Assembly (NCBI GenBank): GCA_900102115.1
Contig: FNAW01000003.1
Span: 434,001-498,000, forward strand
Length of the DNA stretch: 64,000 nucleotides
Direction: 5' to 3'
Source: Blastococcus fimeti
Lineage (GTDB): Bacteria > Actinomycetota > Actinomycetes > Mycobacteriales > Geodermatophilaceae
A program made the position numbers and the translations under genes. Numbering within the stretch: the stretch's first letter is position 1; the number at the start of each line of letters is the position of its first letter. The notes under the pieces are model-generated. The model was not told the DNA's origin, made no database searches, and saw nothing but the letters and a program-made list of their open reading frames with translations. Shown one piece after another: positions 55,495 to 63,941 of the stretch.

Positions 55495-57164
55495 GGGCGT
55501 CTCCGCGCCAGCCGCCCGGCCACGCGGTGCACGGCCCGGCCGGCAGCGGTGCGGGCCCGCGCCCGGCGGGACCTGTCGCCGAGCACCACGCGGGCGGCGC
55601 TGCGGCCGGAGTTGCCGGACACACCGCCCCCGGGGTGGGTGGAGGCGCCGGCCAGGTAGAGCCCGGGCAGGCCGGGGACCCGGTAGCCGGACAGCGCCGG
55701 GGTGGGCCGGAACCCGAACATGCTGGCCAGGCCCATCTCCACGTGCATGACGTTGCCACGGGGCAGGGACAGCTCCCGCTCGAGCGCCAGGGGCGTCTGG
55801 ACGTACAGCCGCTGTACCGAGTCGGCGAAGCCGGGCGCGAACCGGTCGACCGCGTCCACCAGGCGCTGCGCCTCGGCATCGGCCAGGGCGTCCCAGTCGC
55901 CGCCGTCGGCGAGGGCGTAGGGGTACCACTGCCCCCAGAGCGTGACGACGTGCTGCCCGGGTGGGGCGAGCGTGTCGTCGCTGGCGGAGAAGGACATGGC
56001 CAGCGGCACCGGCTCGCGCGGCACCCGTCCGGCGCCCCAGTCGCCGTGGGCGGCAGCGAGCTGGCCCCGGTCGGTGCAGAGCAGTTGCAGTCCCTGTAAC
56101 GACTCTTCGCGCGTGGCGCCGGGGTAGCTCGGCGGCGCGGTCGTGAGGGCCCGCACGACGAGACCGAACCCGTTGCCCAGCGGCGGATCGGCGTCGGCCA
56201 GGGCCGGGGGAGCGTCCGCGCCGGCGAGCCGGCGGGTCACGCCGATGTGGCAGGCGGCGACGACGGCGCCCGCGTGGATCCGCCGTCCCGACCCCGTCTC
56301 CACGCCGGTCACGCGCGGACCGGCGCCGTCGTCGTCCACGAGCAGGCGGGCGGCGCCGTCCCCGAGCACGACCCGGCCGCCGTCGGCCTCGAGCCGGCGG
56401 CGCAGCGCCTCGGTGAGCCCGCCGGAGCCGCCGACCGGGTGGCCGGGCGGGACGTCGTGCAGCAGCGCGACCCAGCCGACCATCGCGGCGGTGCCGGGCT
56501 CGGACATCGGGGGGCCGGACTGGGCGCCGAACCAGGCCAGCGCCGCCTTGAGCCGTTCGCTGCGGAACCAGCGGTCCAGCAGGGCGTCGCCGGAGCCCAG
56601 GAAGTCGACGGCGAGGTCGCCCCCGGGCGTGCGGGCGCGGCCCTCGCCGGGCGCGCCGAGCGGCCAGAAGGAGCGGACCAGCCCGCCGGCGCTCGGTCGC
56701 CGGCCGAACGAGGCGACGACGGCGCGGCTGCGCGGGCCCCACACGGCGACGAACTCGCGGTAGGCGGCGGCGTCGTCCTCCCCGCATGCGGCCGTGATCG
56801 AGGCGCAGGTCGCGTCCAGGTCGACGGAGAACACGAGCGGCCGGCCGTCCGGGCCGTCGTCGCCGGGCGCGGGTGCGGGGGCGAAGCCCCAGGGGTCGCA
56901 GTCGATGTAGCGCAGGCCGGAGGCGGCGAGGTCGAGCTCCTCGACGATCCCGCTGTGCCGGATGATCACGTGCGCGCTCGAGCCGCGGTCCACGCGGACC
57001 CCGGGCCAGCGCTCGACGGTCGACACCGCGCCCCCGAGCACGTCGTCGGACTCGACGACCTCGACCGACAGCCCCGCCCGTGCCAGGTAGCAGGCCGCGA
57101 CCAGGCCGTTGTGGCCCGAGCCGATCACGACGACGTCGACGGCGGTGTCCGGAGCTGGGTTCAC
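55491..57164 (-). CDS. Carotenoid oxidoreductase/ketolase (CrtO-like)
   Basis: 557 aa FAD enzyme of the phytoene-desaturase-related family. VVVIGSGHNGLVAACYLARAG near residue 11, VLGGAVSTVERWPGVRVDRGSSAHV, and C-terminal GLYLAGASTHPGGGVSGNSGRSAARVVL. The GHNGL dinucleotide motif and HPGGGV ending are those of CrtO-type ketolases and related dehydrogenases rather than CrtI. It would add a keto group or double bonds to a carotene. It sits in a coupled operon with CruF and a glycosyltransferase. Confidence 0.85.
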   Translation of the reverse strand: MNPAPDTAVDVVVIGSGHNGLVAACYLARAGLSVEVVESDDVLGGAVSTVERWPGVRVDRGSSAHVIIRHSGIVEELDLAASGLRYIDCDPWGFAPAPAPGDDGPDGRPLVFSVDLDATCASITAACGEDDAAAYREFVAVWGPRSRAVVASFGRRPSAGGLVRSFWPLGAPGEGRARTPGGDLAVDFLGSGDALLDRWFRSERLKAALAWFGAQSGPPMSEPGTAAMVGWVALLHDVPPGHPVGGSGGLTEALRRRLEADGGRVVLGDGAARLLVDDDGAGPRVTGVETGSGRRIHAGAVVAACHIGVTRRLAGADAPPALADADPPLGNGFGLVVRALTTAPPSYPGATREESLQGLQLLCTDRGQLAAAHGDWGAGRVPREPVPLAMSFSASDDTLAPPGQHVVTLWGQWYPYALADGGDWDALADAEAQRLVDAVDRFAPGFADSVQRLYVQTPLALERELSLPRGNVMHVEMGLASMFGFRPTPALSGYRVPGLPGLYLAGASTHPGGGVSGNSGRSAARVVLGDRSRRARARTAAGRAVHRVAGRLARRRP

Positions 57165-57165
57165 C

Positions 57166-57753
57166 TCAGCTGTTCGCCGGCTGCGGCGCGCGCGGATGCA
57201 GCGGGAGCTCCGCGCCGAGGATGGCGAACGGCCGCGGGTCGCCCGGGAAGTGGTAGCCGCGGGCGAGGTCGACGAAGCCGTCGGCGTGGTACAGCCGGAA
57301 GGCCTTCGTGTCGGCGTCCGGGGTGGAGAGCAGGGCGACCGGGTGCGGCAGGTCGGCGACCAGGGCGTGCAGCAGCTCCCGGCCCAGGCCGCGGCTCTGC
57401 GCGTCCGGATGGACGTGCAGCTCGCAGACCTCGAAGGCGCCGGGTAGCCACCTCTTCGCCGTCCGGCGGTCCAGCGCCGCCCGCACCTGGTCGTGCCACC
57501 ACTGCCCCGGTGCGATCTCGTAGCCGTAGCCGAAGCCGACCAGCTGCTCGCCCTCCTGCGTGGCGGCGAAGGCGCCGACGGCGCGGAAGCCGGGACGGTC
57601 GGTGTGCTGGATGGCGTAGCCGTACCGCCCCGCGACGACCGCGGAGTCGTAGCCCATCGCGAGGCCGTAGATCGCCAGCGCCTCGTGCATGTGGTCGCGC
57701 AGCCACGGGATCGGCAGCTCGATGATCCGGGTGTCCGGCCTGGTGTCGGTCAC
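57166..57753 (-). CDS. GNAT-family acetyltransferase
   Basis: 195 aa. Acetyl-CoA loop ELHVHPDAQSRGLGRELLHALV (Q-x-x-G-x-G form) and the later TPDADTKAFRLYHADGFVDLARG block. The N-terminus (IIELPIPWLRDHMHEALAIYGLAMGYD) is unlike common GNATs. It ends 1 bp before the CrtO-like gene, and its ATG overlaps the YbaK-like stop by 4 bp, so it is co-transcribed with carotenoid genes. The substrate is unknown. Confidence 0.88.
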   Translation of the reverse strand: MTDTRPDTRIIELPIPWLRDHMHEALAIYGLAMGYDSAVVAGRYGYAIQHTDRPGFRAVGAFAATQEGEQLVGFGYGYEIAPGQWWHDQVRAALDRRTAKRWLPGAFEVCELHVHPDAQSRGLGRELLHALVADLPHPVALLSTPDADTKAFRLYHADGFVDLARGYHFPGDPRPFAILGAELPLHPRAPQPANS

Positions 57754-58322
57754 GTGCCGACCGCCTCCTCGACGTCGTACGGGCGGTGGGCGGGACCGGT
57801 GGACGAGGCGTCGGCCGGGTCGTTGCCGACCTCGGCGGGAGTGTCCTGGCCGACCTCGGCGGGGGTGCCGTCGGTGAGCCGGAGCAGCTCGTCGTAGGTG
57901 GTGGGGAAGACCGTCGCCGGATGGCCGGCGGCCGCCCAGACCCGGTCGTGACGGGCGAGCTCGACGTCGACGAGGGTGCCGAGGGGCTCGGGGTGGCCGA
58001 CCGGGGCGACGCCACCGATCGGCTGGCCGGTCACCCGGCGGACCAGCTCGGCCGGTGCGCGGGAGACGGAGGGGACGCCGAGCAGGCCGGCAACCTTGGC
58101 CTCGTCGACCCGGTGCGCGCCGCTGGTGAGGACGAGCAGTGGTTCACCGGCGGCGACGAACACGAGGCTGTTGGCGATCGCGCCCACCGGAACGCCCAGC
58201 TCGGCGGCGGCCGCGGCGGCGGTGCGGACCTCGGCCGGGAGCACCCGCACCTCGCCGGCCGCGCCCGCCTCCTGGAGCAGGCGGCTGACCGCCGCGACCC
58301 GGGGGTGCGCGGGCGAGGACAT
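57750..58322 (-). CDS. YbaK/EbsC-type aminoacyl-tRNA deacylase
   Basis: 190 aa. The YbaK/ProX domain: RTAAAAAAELGVPVGAIANSLVF with the conserved lysine replaced by Asn, LLVLTSGAHRVDEAKVAGLLG, TGQPIGGVAPVGHPEPLGTLVD. Members hydrolyse mischarged aminoacyl-tRNAs. The tail contains a duplicated TPAEVG (TPAEVGQDTPAEVGND) and seems dispensable. ATG 58322 gives a normal domain length. It is the first gene of the six-gene minus-strand operon. Confidence 0.85.
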   Translation of the reverse strand: MSSPAHPRVAAVSRLLQEAGAAGEVRVLPAEVRTAAAAAAELGVPVGAIANSLVFVAAGEPLLVLTSGAHRVDEAKVAGLLGVPSVSRAPAELVRRVTGQPIGGVAPVGHPEPLGTLVDVELARHDRVWAAAGHPATVFPTTYDELLRLTDGTPAEVGQDTPAEVGNDPADASSTGPAHRPYDVEEAVGT

Positions 58323-58455
58323 GGGCCTGATCCTGCCACCGGTCCCGGAGGCGTGCGTGCCCCGTCGTCCCGGTGCGCGCGGCACGTCCGTCGCGGCGGT
58401 CCCGGTGGCCGGTCGACCAGCGGGAACCGTCGTATCCGGGACCTACCGTGCAGGT

Positions 58456-58500
58456 ATGCGGGACGGAGCAGTTCCAGGACCGTCGGTGCTGCAGATGTGA
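58456..58500 (+). CDS. Possible 14-residue leader peptide
   Basis: ATG to TGA, encoding MRDGAVPGPSVLQM. It is followed at once by a hairpin (58501-58530). The ribosome site is weak (AGGT right before ATG). There is no run of one amino acid that would point to classical attenuation. Included because of its position between the two divergent operons; the coding status is uncertain. Confidence 0.3.
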   Translation: MRDGAVPGPSVLQM

Positions 58501-58530
58501 GGGGCGCGCGTCGTCTTGACGACGCACCCC
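58501..58530 (+). terminator. Hairpin after the possible leader ORF
   Basis: GCGTCGTC (58508-58515) pairs with GACGACGC (58518-58525), flanked by GGGG and CCCC that extend the stem. It begins directly after the TGA at 58498-58500. Confidence 0.45.
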
Positions 58531-58553
58531 CGCTCCGGTCTACTGGACAGCGT

Positions 58554-58569
58554 TCGAACAGACGTTCGA
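58554..58569. promoter_or_regulatory. LexA (SOS) box
   Basis: TCGAACAGACGTTCGA is a perfect match to the actinobacterial SOS box TCGAAC-N4-GTTCGA, with the symmetry reaching one more base on each side. It is 94 bp upstream of the DUF6504 start, in front of the dnaE2 operon. Confidence 0.92.
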
Positions 58570-58663
58570 ACGAACAGTTCCAGTCGCCACCCGCACCCGT
58601 CCCCGGCCTTCCCCACGGGGTGGTGCGGACGGCGGGGTGCCGGAGACGTGGGGAGGTCGGTCG

Positions 58664-58987
58664 ATGAGCCGGGTGCTCGGTGAGGCCGTCGAACGGGTCG
58701 GCGAAGAGGTGCAGGTGGAGCGAGGTGCCCTCGGGCCGGTGCAGTTCTGGCGCGGGCAGTCCCGCTACCTCGTGGGGGAGCTGCTCGACTCGTGGCTGGA
58801 GACCTCCCCCTGGTGGCAGCGCGATGCCGGGGTCGGGGGAGCGTCGGCCGACCTGGTCTCCGCGCGCGAGGTGTGGCGGGTGGAGGCGGTGCGGGCCGGG
58901 CGCTCGCGGACCGACTTCGCCGGCGTCTTCGACCTGTCCTGGGACGCCGCCGCGAACCGCTGGTGGCTCGTCCGGGTGCACGACTGA
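58664..58987 (+). CDS. DUF6504 family protein (mutasome cassette)
   Basis: 107 aa small acidic/basic protein with many tryptophans (RVGEEVQVERGALGPVQFWRGQSRY, TDFAGVFDLSWDAAANRWWLVRVHD). This family is found in Actinobacteria next to imuB or dnaE2. GGGAGG precedes ATG 58664. It is the first gene after the LexA box, and its stop overlaps the next start (TGATG). It is presumably DNA-damage-induced; the molecular role is unknown. Confidence 0.85.
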   Translation: MSRVLGEAVERVGEEVQVERGALGPVQFWRGQSRYLVGELLDSWLETSPWWQRDAGVGGASADLVSAREVWRVEAVRAGRSRTDFAGVFDLSWDAAANRWWLVRVHD

Positions 58988-59463
58988 TGGGCGCCCGACC
59001 GCTGATGGCCGACCAGCTGCCCCTGCCCCCGGCGCTGCCCGCCGCCGCCGTCACGCTGCTGGACCAGGCGCGCCGCGGCCTGGTCGAGGCCGCCGCGAGC
59101 AGTGATGTCCGGCAGCGCTACGCCACCGCGCACCTCGGCGCGCTGCGGGCCGCGGCCGCCGTGCTGGCTGCCCGCACCCGCCCCGAGTCCGGGCGGCGCC
59201 GGCCGCGCAGCGCCTGGGTGCTGCTCGAGCAGGTCGCCCCCGAGCTGGGGGAGTGGGCCACCTTCTTCGCCGCCGGCGCGGCCAAGCGGGCCGCCGCCGA
59301 GGCCGGTCTCTCCTCCGCGGTCACCGACCGGGAGGCCGACGACCTGGTCCGGGACGTCGGCACCTTCCTCGCGGTCGTGGAGAACTGCCTGGGTGTCAGC
59401 GCCCGGCCCGCCTACCCGCGGCCGCGGGTCGTCGGTGGCACCTCGTCCGAGTCGCCGAGGTGA
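58987..59463 (+). CDS. SAV_6107-family HEPN-domain protein
   Basis: 158 aa alpha-helical protein (LLDQARRGLVEAAASSDVRQRYATAHLGALRAAAAVLAARTRP, then WVLLEQVAPELGEWATFFAAGAAKRAAAEAG). It resembles HEPN proteins encoded upstream of dnaE2 in Actinobacteria. A clear R-x4-6-H RNase motif is not obvious. ATG 58987 overlaps the preceding stop, and the stop overlaps the dnaE2 GTG, so the three genes are translationally coupled. Function in damage response is inferred. Confidence 0.85.
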   Translation: MGARPLMADQLPLPPALPAAAVTLLDQARRGLVEAAASSDVRQRYATAHLGALRAAAAVLAARTRPESGRRRPRSAWVLLEQVAPELGEWATFFAAGAAKRAAAEAGLSSAVTDREADDLVRDVGTFLAVVENCLGVSARPAYPRPRVVGGTSSESPR

Positions 59464-62400
59464 GTGACCCCTTCGTCCACCTGCACGTCGCGTCGGGCTA
59501 CTCCATGCGGTTCGGGGCCAACCACCCCACCGACCTGGTGTCCCGTGCCGCCGAGCACGGGATGGGCGCCCTGGCCCTCACCGATCGCGACGGGCTCTAC
59601 GGGGCGGTCAAGTTCGCCCTGGCCTGCCGCTCGGCGGGGATCCGGCCGATCTTCGGGGTCGACCTCGCCGTCGCACCGGCGCTGGACACCACCGCGCCAC
59701 CGGCGCTCGCCCGAGCTCTCGGCGGCGCGGCGTCCGGTGCCCGGCCGCCCCGGCTGCACCCCGGTGCCCCGGCGGGCACCCGCCGGGCGCCGGCCCGCGG
59801 TGGCGCGGCCGTCGACGCCCGGCTGCCGCGCACCACCTTCCTCGCCCGGGACGGCGCCGGCTGGGCGTCGCTGTGCCGGCTCACCAGCAGCACCCACCTG
59901 CGCGGCACCCGCGGCGAGCCGGTCAGCTCGCTGGCCATGGCCGCCGAGCACGCCACCGGGCTGACCGCGCTGCTCGGTCCCGACTCCGGGGTCGGCCGGG
60001 CGCTGGTCGCCGGCCGTGCCGACCACGCCGCAGCACTGCTGGACACCTGGCGGTCGGTCTTCGGCTCGAACGTGGTCCTCGAGGTCGTGCACCACCGCGG
60101 CCGGGGGGACCGGCAGCGGGCGCAGGCGATGCTCCGGTTCGCCGCCGAGCAGGGCGTGCCGGCCGTGCTCAGCAACGCCGTCCGGTACGTCGACGCCCTG
60201 GACGCGCCGACCGCCGACGTGCTCGACGCCGCGCGCCGGCTGGTGCCGCTGGACCTGCGGCACGTCGACCGGCGCACCGCCGAGGGCTACCTGAAGTCGG
60301 GCAAGGAGATGGAGCAGGTCGCCGAGGATCTCGTCGGCCCCGACCGGGACGCCGCCCTGCGGCTGCTCGAGCGCACCGCACGGCTGGCCGAGCAGTGCGC
60401 CGTCGATCCCCGGGACGACCTCGGCATCGGCAGCGTCCGCTATCCCGAGCTCGACGTCGTCACCACGCCCACCGAGCGGGGTCTGACCTCGTCGGAGGTG
60501 CTGCGGGCGCGCTGCGAGGCGGGCATGGGCCGGCGCGGGATGCCGTCGTCGGAGCGGGTGCGCGCCCGCCTCGACGAGGAGCTGGCGGTGATCGACCAGC
60601 TCGGCTACCCCTCCTACTTCCTCACCGTCGCCGACGTGGTCGACCTCATCAAGAGCTTGAGGGTTCGGGCGGCGGCGCGTGGCTCGGGCGCCGGCAGCCT
60701 GGTCACCTACCTGCTCGGCATCTCCGACGTCGACCCGATCCGCTACGGCCTGCTGATGGAGCGGTTCCTCTCGCCGCTGCGCCACCAGCTGCCCGACATC
60801 GACATCGACGTGGAGTCCGCCCGGCGGATGGAGGTCTACGACGCCGTCCTCGACCGCTTCGGCGCCGACCGGGTCAGCTGCATCTCGATGATGGACACCT
60901 ACCGGGTGCGGCACGCGATCCGCGACGTGGGCGCCGCGCTCAGCCTGCCGCAGGCCGAGATCGACGCCGTCGCCAAGGCCTTCCCGCACATCCGCGCCAA
61001 CCAGGTGCACGCCGCGCTCCGCGACCTGCCCGAGCTGCGGGCCAGCCGGTACGGGTCCAAGCGCGCCGGTGGCTCCGGCGATCTGGACCTGCTGTTCGAC
61101 CTGGTGGCCCGGCTCGACGGGCTGCCCCGGCACATCGCGCTGCACCCGTGCGGTGTGCTGCTCTCCGACGCCACCCTGCTCGACCGCACCCCCGTCGAGA
61201 GCAGCTACCTCGGCTATCCGATGAGCCAGTTCGACAAGGACGACGTCGAGGAGCTCGGGCTGCTCAAGCTCGACCTGCTCGGCATCCGGATGCAGTCGGC
61301 GATCGCGCACGCCCTCGACGAGGTGCAACGGGTCGACGGCGAGACCCTCGACATCGACGCCGTCCCGCGCGACGACCCGACGACCTTCGAGCTGATCCGC
61401 AGCACCCGCACGCTGGGCATGTTCCAGATCGAGTCGCCGGGCCAGCGCGAACTGGTCGGCAAGTTCGGGCCGCAGACCTTCGAGGACATCATCGTCGACA
61501 TCTCGCTGTTCCGGCCCGGGCCGGTGAAGAGCGACATGGTCACCCCGTTCCTGCTGGCCCGGAACGGCTGGCGCGCGGCCGAGTACCCGCACCCCGACCT
61601 GGAGTTCGCGCTGGCGGAGACCGCGGGAGTGGTGGTCTTCCACGAGCAGGTGCTGCAGGTGGTGTCCCGGATGACCGGCTGCTCGCTGGCCGAGGCCGAC
61701 GAGGTGCGCCGGGCGCTGGGGGAGAAGGACGCCCATCCCGAGGTGCGGGCGTGGTTCATGCCCCGCGTGCTGGATGCCGGCTACCCGGAGGCGGTGGCCG
61801 AGCAGGTCTGGCAGGTGCTGGTGGCCTTCGGGTCGTTCGGCTTCTGCAAGGCCCACGCCGCGGCGTTCGCGCTGCCCACCTACCAGTCGGCCTGGCTCAA
61901 GACGCACCATCCGGCGGCGTTCCTCGCCGGAGTGCTCACTCACGACCCCGGCATGTACCCGAAGCGGCTGATCCTCGACGACGCCCGGAACTTCGGCATC
62001 CGGGTGCTCGGCCTCGACGTCAACGCCTCGGGCGCGACGTACCGGGTCGAGCGACTGGAGCGGGAGGAGCAGGAAGAGGGGTGTGACGAAACCCCGGCCG
62101 AGAGTCCGGCCGGGGGCTGGCGGCGGCCGGAGTGGATGCCGGCGACGATGTCCGACCCGTCCCGGTACGGCATCCGGCTGTCGCTGGCCGACGTGAAGGG
62201 CATCTCCGACGACGAGGTCGCCCGTGTCGTCACCGGGCAGCCCTACCGCTCGCTGACCGACTTCTGGTCCCGGGCGTCGGTGTCCCGTCCGGTGGTGGAG
62301 CGGCTGGTGCTGGCCGGGGGGTTCGACTCCCTGTACGGCTTCGGCATGCGCGACCGCGAGTCGCGCCGTCCCGCGCACCGGCGTCGGCAGCTGACCCGCC

Positions 62401-63299
62401 GCGACCTGCTGCTGCAGATCGGCGAGCTCGACCGGTGGAGCCGCAGCGGCGCGCGGGCGAGTTCCGCCGGGCAGCTGAGCCTCGACCTCCTGGGCCTGGA
62501 GGAGGACGGCCCGGAGGACGACGCTGCGCAGGACGGGCTGTTCGGGCTCGACGAGGTGGCGGGACAGGACGAGCGCGCCGGCGGGCTCGGCGCGGGTCCC
62601 GGCTGGGCCGAGGGCAGCGGACTGCCGGAGTTCACCGACGCCGAACTGGTGCGCGCCGAGCTCGAGGTGCTGGGCCTGGACGCCAGCCGGCACGTCGTCG
62701 ACTTCTACAAGCCGTTCCTCGCCGCGCTCGGGGCGGTGCCGGCCGCCGACCTGCTCGGCTGCCGCAGCGGATCGGAGCTGCTGGTCGCCGGGGTGAAGGT
62801 GGCCACGCAGACCCCGCCGATCCGGTCGGGACGCCGGGTGGTCTTCGTGACCCTGGACGACGGGACCGGCTGCACCGACTCCACCTTCTTCGAGGACGCC
62901 CAGGGCCCCTACGCCGCGACGGTCTTCCACTCGTGGCTGCTGGTGATCCGTGGCGTGCTGCGCCGTACCGGAGCGCGCGGGGTCTCGCTGCGGGCGACGG
63001 GGGCGTGGGAGCTGCCGGCGCTGCACGAGGCCTGGGAGACCGGCGGGCTGGACGCGGTGCGCGAGCTGATGGCCGCCCCCGGGGAGTACACCGAGCAGGC
63101 GATCGCCGGGGCAGCGGCCTCGCACGGGCCTCGGCCGGTCGTGGTGCGCCCGGTGCTGGTGCACCCCACCGGCTTCCGGATGTCGCCCTACGCCGACATC
63201 AAGCCGGCCGGCGACGACGCCGGGACGGCGGCGCGCCGCGCGGCCGCGGGCCCGCCCCGCAAGCTGTGGCACTCCAGCCCGGGCAGCTCCGGGCACTGA
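59460..63299 (+). CDS. dnaE2: Error-prone DNA polymerase DnaE2
   Basis: 1279 aa C-family polymerase for damage-induced mutagenesis. PHP domain at the start (VHLHVASGYSMRFGANHP, ALALTDRDGLYG). Palm catalytic aspartates in LPDIDIDVES, LLKLDLLGIRM, and DISLFRPGPVK. An HhH and OB region follows, with two possible clamp motifs: QLSLDLL (1005-1011) and QDGLF (1024-1028). It is longer than many DnaE2 proteins because of Pro/Arg/Asp-rich inserts (PHP and C-terminal linker). GTG 59460 overlaps the HEPN gene. An ImuB partner is not in the window. Confidence 0.94.
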   Translation: MSDPFVHLHVASGYSMRFGANHPTDLVSRAAEHGMGALALTDRDGLYGAVKFALACRSAGIRPIFGVDLAVAPALDTTAPPALARALGGAASGARPPRLHPGAPAGTRRAPARGGAAVDARLPRTTFLARDGAGWASLCRLTSSTHLRGTRGEPVSSLAMAAEHATGLTALLGPDSGVGRALVAGRADHAAALLDTWRSVFGSNVVLEVVHHRGRGDRQRAQAMLRFAAEQGVPAVLSNAVRYVDALDAPTADVLDAARRLVPLDLRHVDRRTAEGYLKSGKEMEQVAEDLVGPDRDAALRLLERTARLAEQCAVDPRDDLGIGSVRYPELDVVTTPTERGLTSSEVLRARCEAGMGRRGMPSSERVRARLDEELAVIDQLGYPSYFLTVADVVDLIKSLRVRAAARGSGAGSLVTYLLGISDVDPIRYGLLMERFLSPLRHQLPDIDIDVESARRMEVYDAVLDRFGADRVSCISMMDTYRVRHAIRDVGAALSLPQAEIDAVAKAFPHIRANQVHAALRDLPELRASRYGSKRAGGSGDLDLLFDLVARLDGLPRHIALHPCGVLLSDATLLDRTPVESSYLGYPMSQFDKDDVEELGLLKLDLLGIRMQSAIAHALDEVQRVDGETLDIDAVPRDDPTTFELIRSTRTLGMFQIESPGQRELVGKFGPQTFEDIIVDISLFRPGPVKSDMVTPFLLARNGWRAAEYPHPDLEFALAETAGVVVFHEQVLQVVSRMTGCSLAEADEVRRALGEKDAHPEVRAWFMPRVLDAGYPEAVAEQVWQVLVAFGSFGFCKAHAAAFALPTYQSAWLKTHHPAAFLAGVLTHDPGMYPKRLILDDARNFGIRVLGLDVNASGATYRVERLEREEQEEGCDETPAESPAGGWRRPEWMPATMSDPSRYGIRLSLADVKGISDDEVARVVTGQPYRSLTDFWSRASVSRPVVERLVLAGGFDSLYGFGMRDRESRRPAHRRRQLTRRDLLLQIGELDRWSRSGARASSAGQLSLDLLGLEEDGPEDDAAQDGLFGLDEVAGQDERAGGLGAGPGWAEGSGLPEFTDAELVRAELEVLGLDASRHVVDFYKPFLAALGAVPAADLLGCRSGSELLVAGVKVATQTPPIRSGRRVVFVTLDDGTGCTDSTFFEDAQGPYAATVFHSWLLVIRGVLRRTGARGVSLRATGAWELPALHEAWETGGLDAVRELMAAPGEYTEQAIAGAAASHGPRPVVVRPVLVHPTGFRMSPYADIKPAGDDAGTAARRAAAGPPRKLWHSSPGSSGH

Positions 63300-63304
63300 G
63301 CAGG

Positions 63305-63916
63305 ATGGGCGGCGTGACCCGGGATCTGCGCGTGTGCGTCGTCGGCGACTCCTACGTCGCGGGGGTCGGCGATCCCGAGCACCTCGGGTGGGCCGGCCGG
63401 CTCGCCCGGAGCAGCGCACGCGACGGCCTGCCGCTGACCAGCTACGTCCTCGGCGTGCGGCGGCAGACCACGGCCGAGGTCGCCGACCGCTGGGCGGCCG
63501 AGTGCCGGGTCCGCCTGGCCGGCGGCGGGTGGGAGCCGCGGGTCGTCGTCTCCACCGGCGTCAACGACACCACCGAGGAGGACGGCGCCCCGCGCCTCGC
63601 ACCCGGGGAGTCGGCCGCCGCGCTCACCGGGATGCTGACCGGCGCGGCGGCCGCCGGCTGGCCGGTCCTCGTGGTCGGTCCGCCGGCCACCGCCGACGCT
63701 GCCCAGAACGATCGGATCGCCGACCTCGACGACCTCTTCGCCCGCGTCTGCGCCGAGCACGACGTGCCCTACGTCCCGGTCGTCCCAGCCCTGGCCGCCG
63801 ACCCGACCTGGACGGCGGAGGTGGCCGCCGGCGACGGCGCCCATCCGGGAGCCGACGGCTACGCCGTGCTCGCCGGCCTCGTCCGCCCGCACTGGCAGCG
63901 CTGGCTCACCGGCTGA
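63305..63916 (+). CDS. SGNH/GDSL hydrolase
   Basis: 203 aa. SGNH block I VCVVGDSYVAGVGDP with the catalytic Ser, block III VVSTGVNDTTEEDG with the Asn, and the C-terminal GAHPGADGYAVLAGLV with catalytic Asp/His. There is no signal peptide, so it is a cytosolic esterase or lipase of unknown substrate. It starts 5 bp after dnaE2; GTG 63314 is an alternative start. It may be co-transcribed with the SOS operon by read-through. Confidence 0.9.
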   Translation: MGGVTRDLRVCVVGDSYVAGVGDPEHLGWAGRLARSSARDGLPLTSYVLGVRRQTTAEVADRWAAECRVRLAGGGWEPRVVVSTGVNDTTEEDGAPRLAPGESAAALTGMLTGAAAAGWPVLVVGPPATADAAQNDRIADLDDLFARVCAEHDVPYVPVVPALAADPTWTAEVAAGDGAHPGADGYAVLAGLVRPHWQRWLTG

Positions 63917-63941
63917 CGACAGCGACGGGGGACCGGCGCGC

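Larger units (their letters stand above)
58323..58663. other. Divergent intergenic region with SOS box and a possible leader ORF
   Basis: 341 bp without an established gene. It contains a 14-codon open frame plus hairpin (58456-58530) and a LexA box (58554-58569). Promoters for the YbaK-led operon and the dnaE2 operon must lie here. Confidence 0.6.

Noticed and set aside
58486..58577. A second LexA box near 58570
   Set aside because: GAAC and GTTC at 58569-58581 are separated by 5 bases rather than 4 and lack the flanking TC/GA; only the site at 58554 fits.
59412..63419. 1335-codon minus-strand frame opposite dnaE2
   Set aside because: Antisense shadow of dnaE2 created by codon bias in high GC; no recognisable domain and it crosses gene borders.
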